NCBI RefSeq assembly: GCF_032854445.1
Contig: NC_088306.1
Coordinates: 19,563,764-19,627,763 of the forward strand
Reading direction: 5' to 3'
DNA: 64,000 nt
DNA from: Liolophura sinensis
Lineage: Eukaryota > Mollusca > Polyplacophora > Chitonida > Chitonidae
Shown here: piece after piece, positions 1-11,212 of the stretch
Layout of the letters: the number at the start of each line of letters is the position of its first letter
Position numbering within the stretch: the first letter of the stretch is position 1
The notes under the pieces: generated by a model
What the model was told of the DNA's origin: nothing
The model's input: the letters and a program-made list of their open reading frames with translations, nothing else
Database searches by the model: none
Made by a program: the position numbers and the translations under genes

Positions 1-213
1 TATTTAAGCACTGAAGTCATTCACTTGTCCACTGTTCTTCCCTGCCAACTTCTAAATGCCATTTAAACAAGAGATTGAGGAGTTTCAGGATTTTTTTTTT
101 TCTGGTTATATTATGAATTATAAAATTCAAAAAAGTGAACTTTGCTAGGCTGTGTTTTGAAAGAATTCCATTATACTTATCTTTAACCTTACAACTGATA
201 AAACTGCACTGAC

Positions 214-590
214 ATGAATGTATGTGTTGAAATAGACACACCTGCCATCAACCAAAATGGACAATGGTCAATATTTACATCACACGGCTAAAACCCAAAA
301 TGATGTTTAACACAAACCATCAAACAACTAAAAAAGTACATACAGTACAAATTTAGGACTGTCACGGCTAAGAGAAGAAGTCAACAGTTTTCGGTGATGA
401 TGGAAAGACACAAGGAATCTTCTAGGCAATTGAGTGAAATCAAACAGCATTCAAATTCCGTTCCATGCTTGCTGACAAGTTATAATTGATATAATCAAAA
501 TACGTGTACATATCTCAGTTGTGCATTGATTGCAAGTGTCCATATACCCAATGTGGCGATCTACTTCAACACAATGAATAAATGGCTCCT
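214..590 (+). repeat. Dispersed repeat family R, copy 1
   Basis: The segment matches 17195-17610 in order along its length. Shared blocks include a phrase like aaaatgatgtttaacacaaa, a block around tctcagttgtgcattgattg, and caacacaatgaataa. Other partial copies are at about 19931-20050, 61345-61420 and, inverted, 62110-62330. No terminal inverted repeat or tRNA-like head was recognised, so the class is unknown. Confidence 0.6.
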
Positions 591-1207
591 AGCCCCCAGT
601 TAAGTGAAATTAGTGCCACCATGGGTGACAACGGGTAGGGTAATACGCTGAGAAAATACAGTATAATAATTATTCATCTGTGGTGTGAAAAGCTGGGGAT
701 GCTGGGTGATCAGATTGCTGCAACTAAGCCTTAGTGCTGGTCATCTTTGTCATCAGTTTTAGAACCTTCAGTTCCAGTGGTCAAGGTTACATTTCATTTT
801 ATCTTTATATGATGCACAATGATTTTTGTGCTGTTTAGGGGAGAGCTAGCGACACCCGTTAACATTGCTGGTTCACAGAATGACATGAAGAAAGTCATGA
901 CTCAGTTCTGCTTGTTGTCACTTTCCCTATTCACATCATTCCGAGATTCTGATCAACTTGTACACAGGAGCACAGTAGAACCGACAGATGGCACAGCATG
1001 GCTCTGGAGACCTCTGTGTGATCAACCTTTCTAGATTCCTTATACACAGCAGTTGCTCAGTGGCATGACAGAACCAGTTATGAACAGGTTTATACAAGAG
1101 ATCATACATATTCCAATGACAGGAAGGCCACCCCGTGGGGAATCATGCTGCTGACCATAGGCCATCTTAAAGTTATACATGAGGGGATTAAAGTATTAAG
1201 ATTTATA

Positions 1208-1547
1208 GTGAGTGAGTGCTTGGGGATTAACATCGTACTTAACAATTTTTCAGTCAATTTTTTCGACGAAGGAATCCTTAGAGTGCATGTAATGTGCCTC
1301 CTTGTTGCAGGACGGATTTCCACCGCTCTTCTATCTAGTGCTGCTTCACTGGGACGCCTTACCGCAGGCAAGTAAGCTGACCCACTCATGCCATTATACT
1401 GATATGGGTCAACCAGTCATTGCACTATTCCCTTCATGCTTAACGCCAAGCGAGGAAGTTACAACTTCCTCTTTTATGGTCTTAGGTGTGACTCGACCTA
1501 GGATTGACCCCGAAGCAGACGCTCTACCAACTGTGCTATCGGGGTCA
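1208..1547 (-). repeat. SINE-B (tRNA-headed), reversed
   Basis: Read on the minus strand, the element begins with a tRNA-like block (the complement of gctctaccaactgtgctatc, an A-box-like head) and ends in a short (CACT)n tail, seen here as gagtgagtg. The body resembles the copies at 16296-16645, 39990-40310 and 50725-51050. Confidence 0.75.
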
Positions 1548-1860
1548 GTTTAAGATTTGTAATGTATACAGCTAATAGTATTGGATCTATTTACAGCATG
1601 GGACTAGGTTCAACCTATCGGTGAAAACAGACACAATTACGAAGCAGAGTGGACAAGCCATATACAGAGGGTAATTCACAATAAATAGAACTACACCTAA
1701 AGAGAGTTTCCCATGAACAAAGATCAAGATTTTCAGGAAACTTTATCACGAGACAGCATTCTTGTGAGAAGTTATGTATGTATGTAGGAAATGATTTATG
1801 TTCTCAATTTATAACACAAACTAATTCACACACTGATATTTATACCCTTAATTAATTCTA

Positions 1861-2060
1861 AGAAATCCAGCTTCTGCTGGGTTCCTCACCGGCCTTACAG
1901 TAGAATCTCTGGCAGCAACCTGCGGATGGTCACGGGTTTCCCCCGCGCTCTGCCTGGTTTCCTCCTACCATAATGCTGGCCGTCGTCGTATATAAGTAAA
2001 ATATTCTTGGGTATGGCATAAAACACCAATCAAATATATAAATATATAAAAAAAATAAAT
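1861..2060 (+). repeat. SINE-A, 5'-truncated
   Basis: Contains the conserved 3' region: gcaacctgcggatggtc, the cctaccataatgctggcc phrase, then a tail-proximal cataaaacaccaatcaaa and an AT-rich tail. The tRNA-like 5' head is missing. Confidence 0.75.
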
Positions 2061-2984
2061 TTGCAGAAAGATTTAGAGGATTTACGGTACCAAATAATAC
2101 AATAGTATTAAAGCGACCTGTAGGCTATCACTCGAAAACTGCAAAACAAGGTAAATATAATGTCTATGTTTACACCTGACAAAAGCCGCAGCTCCTTCTC
2201 AATACAAGCACAGTTTTGTCATCACCTGACAACTTCAACAGACCTCTCAGACCATATTCAGGCTGAGAAAGGCTGCATTCAACATCTTCGCATTTGATGG
2301 ATTTTTGCTAACGTCATATTGTGATTTCATTTCAGTATCTCTTATAATATCCAAGTGATAATAAATTAATACAAGCAGAGTATAAAAGAAAACATGGTTG
2401 CAAAAGCAGAGTGAAATCATGAAATTGTTTTGTCATGTCTTTACTATTTCTTTATTTACTTATCAGATTTGGGATTTACTGACATACTCACTTATATGAA
2501 GGTGCTCAGTGTTACGGGCAGAGGCAGTTGGAAATTCCCAGCATAAACCACCGACCTTGGCAATTTACAGACAAACTTTCTCAATTTCCCACAGAAAAAA
2601 TCCCCAATGACCTACCCAAATTTTTTTTCTCTTTTAGTAAAATCAGTACTTAACAAATGAATATTTTAAAAAAAATTTTTTTCTTCATTGACAGCTGGGC
2701 ATAGTCGGGATATACTTTTCCAAATGTGGAATGTAAATTAATTAATTGATTAGCTTGAATATTAAACTAAACATTGAATCAAGCCTTCTAAAGAAATTTC
2801 TTCAATACTCTCCAGAATATCAATTTCTAAATACCCTTTATGTATAAAATTTATTCTTCAGAACACAAAATTAAGACATAAAAAATTAACCAGCCTACCT
2901 ACGTTTTATGTTGTTGTGAATGCAATATTCTTGCTACCACGCAGCCACATTAAATGTGTATTCACTTCTCATATATTAATGAAC

Positions 2985-3565
2985 TGGAGGTGTATGTCAT
3001 ACCCAAGAATATATCAATAATACAACAGCTTAGCACGCATTCGGGTGGGAGGAAACCAAGCTGAGCAGGTTGCTGACAGACATTCCCATGTGTGACTGGA
3101 AGAGGCAGCCAGTATGAGCTGGACTTAAACTCACAGCATTCGTGCTGGTGAGATGCTCCTGGTTCCTTGTGTTGCAGCAATTCAGTGTTGTCTCCGAAAT
3201 TAAATGAAAAATGTACATAAATGGCATTGGAAGTTGCTTTTTCATATGTGAAAAGCTTGAGGTATTTGAGTGCATGTATTTTTCTTTCCAAGTAGAAGAA
3301 AAAGAAGGCCTTATTGCTAAAGTGATACATTTGAATTCATTGGCTTTGTCATTATGATGCAACAAACAGATGCAACAAGTACATTCACTTGGCAGGGGGA
3401 AACCCATGACCATCCACAGGTTGCTGGCAGACCTTCCCACTTACGGCCGGAGAGGAAGCCAGCATGGGCTGGACTTGAACTCACAGCGACCGCATTGGTG
3501 AGAGGCTTCTGGGTCATTATGCTGCGCTAGCGCGCTAACCAAATGAGCCACGGAGGCCCCTGATT
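2985..3565 (-). repeat. Two reversed SINE-A copies in a row
   Basis: A diverged copy lies at about 2985-3180 and a better preserved one at 3385-3565. The latter ends with the head complement gcgctaaccaaatgagccac next to ggaggcccc. They are separated by about 200 bp of AT-rich sequence. Confidence 0.7.
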
Positions 3566-3889
3566 GATTATACTTGAGTGTGTAGACCCTGCAATGTTTT
3601 GTTTGCCTGCATACCGCAGCATTTTAATACTGTATGAGAGAGCTATTGTAAATGATTCCATCTGTAAAGGCAATGTTTTTCTGGCCTGCATTCAAGCTGG
3701 GAATAACCAGTGAATAAAAGCATAATTATTGCAATCAATTTACTTTGAAAAGCTTAATTTATTACATCATATAAATCATAAAAAAAAACTAAAGTAACAT
3801 TTTGTCCTGCAGGTAGGTTGATATATGACTGTATTTAGTTTCCAGCTTGTTCATTACATTTATTCCCATGGAAACCATACACAGTGCTT

Positions 3890-4184
3890 GCATAATTTAA
3901 GTAATGTATTAATGGACATGTGAATGTAGACACATGTTCACGTAGCTGCTGGATTATAGCTGAGTCTATCTGACATTGATTTTCATATCACTGGGAATTG
4001 TATGTTGGTACAAATACCTGCGGCCAGTATAAACAGGCGCAAAAGTATGCATAATTTAAGTAATGTATTAAAGAACAGGTGAATGTAGACACATGTTCAT
4101 GTAGCTGTTGAATTATAGTTGTGTCTATCTGACACTGATTTTCACATCGCTGGGGATTTTATGTTGGTACAAATACCTGCGGCC
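3890..4184. repeat. 159-bp tandem duplication
   Basis: The block starting gcataatttaagtaatgtat at 3890 recurs at 4049. The two copies stay alignable through to the shared end aaatacctgcggcc, with scattered substitutions only. Confidence 0.8.
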
Positions 4185-4510
4185 AAGTGAACAAGATGCT
4201 TGTGTCAGACAGGTGTTACGTAAACAAAGCCATGCACTATATAACATATGTTATACCCTACTTCCTCAACCATTCCGCATATGAAAAAGCAACTTTCAGT
4301 TAGATTTATGCACCTTTTTAATCTGCCTTCAGAGACAAAACTGCATTGGTTGGGTTAACCAATTTCAGGGCTGATAAAGGTATAATTTTTATCAGTCAGA
4401 ATATGCTTGAATAAAAGACCTTGCAAACATGCGAAAAGGTTAAAGAATTACAGTGCCTGAATTCATTTGCATGTAGGCCTATTTCTTTTACTAGTTACAT
4501 GGTAATTTAG

Positions 4511-4590
4511 TGACAGGATACGCAAATATATGGTGTCAGTAATCCTCATATTACTCATGTTACCGACACCATATATTTCTGCATCCTACC
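4511..4590. repeat. Imperfect hairpin, ~30-nt arms
   Basis: The arm at about 4511-4541 containing aaatatatggtgtc is repeated as its reverse complement (gacaccatatattt) at about 4560-4590. The loop is about 20 nt. Confidence 0.7.
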
Positions 4591-6376
4591 ACTGAGCCAC
4601 AATGTTACGAATATATCCTGCAAAAACCCATCAGTTCAGTGGAAAAGACAGATGTGTAGGTGAATCGCTTCAGCGATGTGACCACTGTATTCACAACTCA
4701 GCAAAGGGAGATAACCTACTCAGCAGACACATTTGATGTCGTCTGCAGGATTCGAGAATATATCTGTACCCCACGTGACGGTTGTTGTCCGATGAAAAGC
4801 AAAGTATGATACGGGATAAATCATTTTATCTGTGCTCAAATTGCACCAGAAAGAATCTGACTTCACGCCATAACAGGACCAGGGAGAGCAGGATTTCGTG
4901 ACCTCACTTGATTAACTGTTGCATGAATGGCATGAATTACTTTTTGACATTTTTCAAGTAAAGAGGCTCGTTTATGTATATTAATTTTTAAGTCACTGAA
5001 CACGAATTTCTATCAGTGACATCAGGTGCCAACCCCTTCATGACGACAACAAACTAGATGTAAATACAGGCTTAGCCCTCAATCTGCTGTTCTCCATTCC
5101 AACGCTTTATTGGACAGTATATATTAACACCCTATCTACGTCAATGACCTGCACAGGCTCTTATAGCTCATTAACTGTTGTAGATAACTGTTATCATGAA
5201 CTGATAAAGCCTTATTATCTTTTAGGGAAAGGTTACTTGCGCTACAACACATTAGCTGGGACATGCCATGAACCAAATACAATACAACTGTCAACGTACA
5301 TAAAATGTTAATTTCATAAATCCATGCATGAAGAGAGACTGTGACTGGTAATAATTTTTTGAATCAAACCACATGTGAGATATGGTCCTTGGCTGCCAGT
5401 ACAATAACCATCTGCAGAAACCCTTTCAATTAATGCAAGGCTTTGAAAATTCAAGACAATTGATTTTCTCCCATTAATGCCAACGTTAAATTACAGCCAT
5501 ATGCCTACTTCTGATTCTGCAAGGAGTGACTAATGCAACAGCACTCTGAATCTTAACTTTTGTGATCGAGAGCCTCATCTGTCTATGTAGTCCCAATATT
5601 CTGACTAAAACTTGCAGCAGAAGTGTGGAGACTCTTGAGTTCCTCAAAATAGCGTTGACAACAGACAAACAAGGGAGACATTAGGCTGTAGACGAGCAGA
5701 GAAAAACTATGCGTGTTTGAACGTAGCTAAAACAAGAGGATAAGGTGGGTAATTTAGCGTCAGCAACATTGTTAGGAAACTTTTTTCGAAAGGATCGATT
5801 TCTGACTCTAACTCTGCAGCATGCCGTTAGCCCTGCCACAATATCTGCTGCCAACTTTAGTCAGAATATTCTGACTACAGAAGAAGAAAAATTTTCGCTT
5901 TTCATTACTGTGGTCTCGGTACATTTTTATACGATACTGTCACATTAAGGATAACATAGTGACATTTTCTTCCCCCCACCCAACAAAAGAAAAAAAAATG
6001 AAGCAAGAACTTCCAATGCTAGGGCGGGAGATGGGGTGGGGACCGGTTGTGTGAGGCCAAGTGATTGGAAAAAATGAAGTCAAGTGTGATTCCTTTTTTT
6101 TTTTTAAAAATTATATACCGGTACTATCAAACAGATGGAGACTTTATTTCCTTTCGGAATAAAACAGAGTATGCTTCGCGAAATCCTGTAGATTGACTCT
6201 CAATAAAATTAACGATAACTCAATAACACCTATATCATACCGGCTATTGCTTGATGCCACATTATAAAAAAAGCGGAAATAATAATTTTTCATTCCCTCG
6301 GTATAAATTGAAGCCCAGAATGTAAGCGGGGGCGGTGTTGTTGTTGTAACGTTCGGGCACCTGCGAACAGACTTAC

Positions 6377-6469
6377 CCAAAATATGATGTTGAAAACCAT
6401 TAGAATCGTCTTCATGCAGGTCGCAAAAGGCGCCGAGGCCATAGCTGACTGGACTTGACCCTTCGTCAT
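6377..6469 (-). CDS. Tetraspanin, first coding exon
   Basis: The exon encodes 31 residues starting at the ATG at 6469-6467. The end of the peptide (CMKTILMVFNIIFW) is the typical start of a tetraspanin: a short cytoplasmic tail, a membrane-proximal Cys as in palmoitoylated members of the family, then the first half of TM1 with the N-x-x-F-W pattern. The exon ends in phase 0 at a perfect GTAAGT donor (6376-6371). As I recall, vertebrate tetraspanins such as CD9 have an intron at the same place. A downstream alternative GT at about 6361 would add a few residues but is a poorer donor. Tetraspanins organise membrane microdomains with integrins and other partners. The other exons (rest of TM1, large loop with CCG, TM3-4) should lie to the left; I could not find them at 1-6300 and they may be outside the window. 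Confidence 0.6.
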
Positions 6470-9102
6470 CTTTGTTATGGTACTGACACACAAACAAAAT
6501 TAGTCAACGACAAAATTCCGTCTTCTTCTCCGTTTCCACTGGCAGTGTGCAAAACGTCAACCAACCTCGATTTGGAATCTTCGACACGATTCTGGAGGGG
6601 GTTTATCGGGGACCGTATCAAATATACAGATATCATTATATAGGCACTAATCCTTGCAGTCACTCATATGTGCAGTCATGGATGTTTATATCCATGATGT
6701 AATGAACTGTGTGCGGGTAATGCAATTAAACGGTGAGAGTAGACCATTAAGTAATCCCTGTTAGATGGGTACTACGTGCATGCCCCAGAATTTTGACAGT
6801 GTGATGATATCGGCTGGATACGCTAAGCCTATATCTAGTGACAGGCTGTAATTTGCACAATGCCAAGCCCAGCTCCCCCCCCCCCCCGCACCTCTATCGT
6901 CGTTGTCAGTGATAGACCGTCGTATTACTTTGGAATACATGTAAGGCCAGGCCTATTTTCATGAATAAGCCTATGTCAGACATAAACCCCAAATCGAATA
7001 AACAGGGCCTAAGTACACCTATACCAGTTTATTACTAAGAAGAGGAGGGAGGGGTGTGTGGGAGCTGGTCTAAAAACAAATCATTTTCACCGCGACTGTT
7101 TTGATCGCATTTATAACCGAGGGATATTCAGATTCGTAGGCCTATGTTGTTGTTTTTTGTTTTTTTTTTGATTTGCTGTTACTGTTTCAGGTTGCACTTA
7201 ATGCCGTTAGGCCTATATTTAGAAAAACGAACACGACTGCAAGCTACATGCATGGGTCTATGTAAGGACGTACGTTCCCTGTAAAGAAGGTTATCCAGGG
7301 TCAATGCTTAATTCATTTCTGTACTTCCGAAAGCTTCAAAATGCGATCACAAACATGATAAATCAGTTTTTTTTAGCACACTGAGTTTTTGAGCAAATTT
7401 TATACTTGCATTATCAAAGAAAAACTATTGCATGTTTTCAATATTTTTAAATTACATGTTTAAAAAATGCTGGCAAGAAAATCCCCTGCAATAGATAGCG
7501 CATCTATTCGCTGATACATGGCCGTGATGGTAGGTTGTATATAGGCCTAGATATTGATTGATTTATTTATTTGATTGGTGTTTTACGCCGCACTGAAGAA
7601 TATTCTCAGATACTGGACCCTCACTTCTACATATCATACGTACAAAGAGAGATTTTTAAGCTAAGAGGCTAAATTAGAATCAAAAAGTCCATATTTTGAG
7701 CCACATTAATTGGTTCTTCTTATACCTGTCATGTTGATATGGCCGAATAGCATATAGCATGCTTTCTCTTGGGCGGAGGACTGAGAAAGACAAATTGGCT
7801 GAACCTGGTTTTGAACCCTATATGCATGTAGCCATCTCATCTCCTAACAGTGAACTGAAATGCCTCTGCACTTATAATGAATGAATGAATGATTATGGTG
7901 TAACGTCACATCAGTAATATATCAGCCATATCGTGGCGAAAACAAGTTGACAAGCGATGAATGGCTTTCGATATGGCAAAAAAACGAAACAAAATCTATA
8001 AATATCTATACAAATATCTTGTATAGAATTTGTGGCAGAAGTGTTATGTAATTAACCACGTAAATTGCAATGATTAACAAAAGTAGATCAAATGATCTGG
8101 TTGATGGGTACGACATACATGCGGATTTACAACATTACTGTGACCCAGCGCATGCCTGACTGCGTGTATGCTGTAAATATACACTCACACAGCCTACATG
8201 TTCCACACTGAACTCGTTCTACCTTTATACAAAAGCCTTTGTACACTTGTATTCGTATATACAAGTCTTCAACCACAGATGGGTTTCTTGTATCAGAGGT
8301 AAGTCTGTTTTATATACACAGCTAAGGGCTCAAGTCCAACACTGTAGTTTTTCACCATTATTTTTTCCACGTTCGGTCAATAACCACACTTCTCTCGCGC
8401 ATATTTCTATTTGTACAGTAAACCCACATAGGCTGAACCCTGATACTTTTCAAATACTGACACGAAATGAGATGTACTTTTTTTATAGTTTAAATACACA
8501 CATATATAGGGCATAGTTTGCTTCGGATTGATAGCTCGATTAGTTGGTGAGTTAATCCATGGATCAATCGATTGATTGATTGGGCCTTGACGTAACAACC
8601 ATGGCGATACAATACCCACAGCATAGATCACCATGGAAGATACGTGCACTTAGCACGTTACACGCGCTTTGTGAAACGTGACACTGGCCCGGGGACCACA
8701 AAGCGATCTTAGAGAGTTAAGTCAGAATTTCAGTCATTAAACTCGGTGCGTTCCTTTCGGTTATTTTGGTTGACATTTGTTTTACATTGACTTAGCCATG
8801 CAGTATTGACATTATCAACAATAAATTGACCTTGTCACAAAAGAAATAACAATTTTAATAGGATTTGAAATGTTGACTTCAGTCTAAGATTGCTTCGTAA
8901 TCCTGGGGCCTGGTGATTAACGCCGTACTCAAGAATATTTCACTGATACGACGGAGGTAAGTTGGAGACTAGAGTGGCCGGAGAAAACCTCCGGCCTTTT
9001 GCAAGTAAATGACGAACTTCCTGGCATGACTTCCTGTCAACATTTCAAATGGGCTGCAACCGCATTAGTGAGGATTATAGTATTACAAACGAAGAAACGA
9101 TG

Positions 9103-9148
9103 GCACGAAGCGATCGTACGATGCTATCATCGTGTCATCGCTTCGTGC
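9103..9148. repeat. Inverted repeat with 12-nt arms
   Basis: gcacgaagcgat at 9103-9114 pairs with atcgcttcgtgc at 9137-9148. The surrounding bases to about 9200 are a degenerate mix of the same cgaagcgatc-type words. Confidence 0.7.
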
Positions 9149-9256
9149 TATTGTGTCATGGCTTGGCATCGTCGTGCCCTCGCTTCATGCCATCGCCAGG
9201 CGTTATGATGATGCCTTATCGGGCTTCCATAGGTAAGAGGTATATGAGAAACATAT

Positions 9257-10302
9257 GGAGCCATAAAAGTGACATGGTAAAATTTTTGGAAGAGAAAATA
9301 AAATTTTTAGAAGAGAAAAAAATTTTTTTTTTAAACCCCGACTTCAAAAGTCCCTGCCCCGACTTAATTGGCCACTCACAGGTCTTTCGCCATCCAACAG
9401 CCAGTATGGCAGCCACTGACGAGCATCTCTCAATGATACATGTAACTACATATTTTGACTAGGGTCTTATCATAAGATAAATAACTTGTATTTTAAATCA
9501 GGATCAAGGAATGATGGCCTACGCAGGTCAATTCCGGTTTGGTTAAAAACACGTATTCTCAACTGCCACACTGCAGTGCTTGTGAACTTCATGTACGACT
9601 GTGCCTGACGGGCATGACTAGGTCTACGCCGAAAACAGTGACGCACTGAAAGAATAAAAGAGAACACCACTTTAGGCGACTTGTTTTAGGCGAGCAATGC
9701 ATTTTCCTACATCAACAAGGCAGCTTGTTAATAAACAGGTTTCAAAGAGACACATATGAACTAAATAAAAATAAAATACAAGATACAGTGTTTAGCCCCG
9801 CCCCCGTACAGCCTAGATGAGTTTTTTCAATCTCAACTGCAACAGCTATATGTGAGACACTATTTCAAATACATGTACTTGATCCAGCCAGGGTGGAATT
9901 CAGGCATTCTATACATACATTGGGACCAAAGGCCTTAACTTTATGTCATATACATGCCTTAGGACGGCGGTGCTACGTTTGAATCTTATCATATTACGTG
10001 GTTGAATGTTTACTCTATTAATACTGTTACCAGATTGTTGGTGGTTAAACTTATGAATCGTGTTCGCGCTCTTCGTCGTCTAAAACAACATTTTGGGACT
10101 GAGAAAGTATAATTTGCCTGCGGCAAAAGTTAACTTGCAAAAGCATAATGGCACTGACGATCAGACAGTAGCCCCCTATATATAGATGATTATAGCTTAA
10201 CCCTCGTGATTGGTCAATTATGTCGGGGCCCCGACTTCAAAAGTCTTTTCCAAAAAATTTTCTCTTCCAATTTTTTTTTCACCATGTCACTTTTACGGCT
10301 CC
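9257..10302. mobile_element. Putative DNA transposon remnant with long terminal inverted repeats
   Basis: The left end (ggagccataaaagtgacatg, then an AT-rich stretch, then ccccgacttcaaaagtc) is matched in reverse complement by the right end, which has the complement of ggagccgtaaaagtgacatg and its own ccccgacttcaaaagtc. The similarity spans roughly 100 bp per arm. The ~0.85 kb interior shows no transposase-like reading frame, so it looks non-autonomous or decayed. The superfamily is unknown and no clear target-site duplication was seen. Confidence 0.6.
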
Positions 10303-10843
10303 GTAGAAAACTGCATTCATTTGTGAAGTTGTCATTTATATGCAACAGAGTTCACGTCATTATAAAGTACTGAATAAGCCTGAAGGATGTAGTGTGGGAA
10401 GCTTGTGTGGTAAGTGTAGCACCGATTCACTGACTACCGCACGGCATACTGACGCATGTCCCAGGTATGGAGTGGTGTGTTGGGATTATAATGTTTGTAC
10501 GATAAACCAAACACAGGGGTCTACTAGCACACTGGTCTTTTGTACACTGAATATAGGTATAGGCAGCTGATCGAGTCATGCATTACCAGTTGATCGCTAC
10601 AGTTGAGAAACGAGGTGTTGCGAGCCAGTAGGGCCTACTGTGTATAATCTTACATAGTTTCATGCAAAGTATACCAGATTACGAGAGTAGGCCGATTGGG
10701 GAAGAGTGAGAAGCCAGATGTGAGAAGTCAGCTCCATTCACGCACAGTATATGCGATTATACAATTATATAAGTGCTGTAAAAGTGAGAGAAGCCAGGTT
10801 TGACAAGCCAGGTACTTTTGTATATATATCTCGATTCACGAAC

Positions 10844-10967
<124 letters not shown>

Positions 10968-11084
10968 TTATACGAGTGCCGTAAAAGATTGTGAAGTCAG
11001 ATTTGACAAGTCAGCGGTACTTTCTGCCTGTATAATATAGTCTTGAATAAAGGATTCACGCATGGTATACAGGGTTACGGGCGC

Positions 11085-11212
11085 TGTGAACGTTTGAAGG
11101 GCCTGATCTGAACAACTGTACAACCTTGGTATGTGTAATAAGAGGGCGACGTGAACGTTTGAAGGGCCTGATCTGAACAACCGTACAACCCTGATATGGA
11201 TAATAAGAAGGA
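11085..11212 (+). repeat. 65-bp tandem duplication containing the gene A start codon
   Basis: The block beginning gtgaacgtttgaagggcctg at about 11085 recurs 65 bp later. The second unit contains the gene A ATG (11196). The first contains the matching ATG (11131), which opens a 7-codon frame ending in TGA at 11152-11154, before the true start. Confidence 0.85.

Larger units (their letters stand above)
1..6376. other. Intron or downstream region of the tetraspanin, no confident exon
   Basis: No coding exon could be supported here. The stretch holds a family-R dispersed repeat (about 214-590), a reversed SINE-B (1208-1547), a SINE-A (1861-2060), two reversed SINE-A copies (2985-3565), a 159-bp tandem duplication (3890-4184) and an imperfect hairpin (4511-4590). 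The rest is AT-rich unique-looking sequence. Confidence 0.4.

Noticed and set aside
730-790. Minus-strand acidic tail-like peptide ending in DDKDDQH and a stop, considered as a last exon
   Set aside because: There is an in-frame stop just upstream and no usable splice acceptor nearby. Too short to support.
5486-5668. 60-codon minus-strand frame considered as a second tetraspanin exon
   Set aside because: The peptide lacks the TM1-loop pattern and any CCG motif, and has no convincing splice sites.
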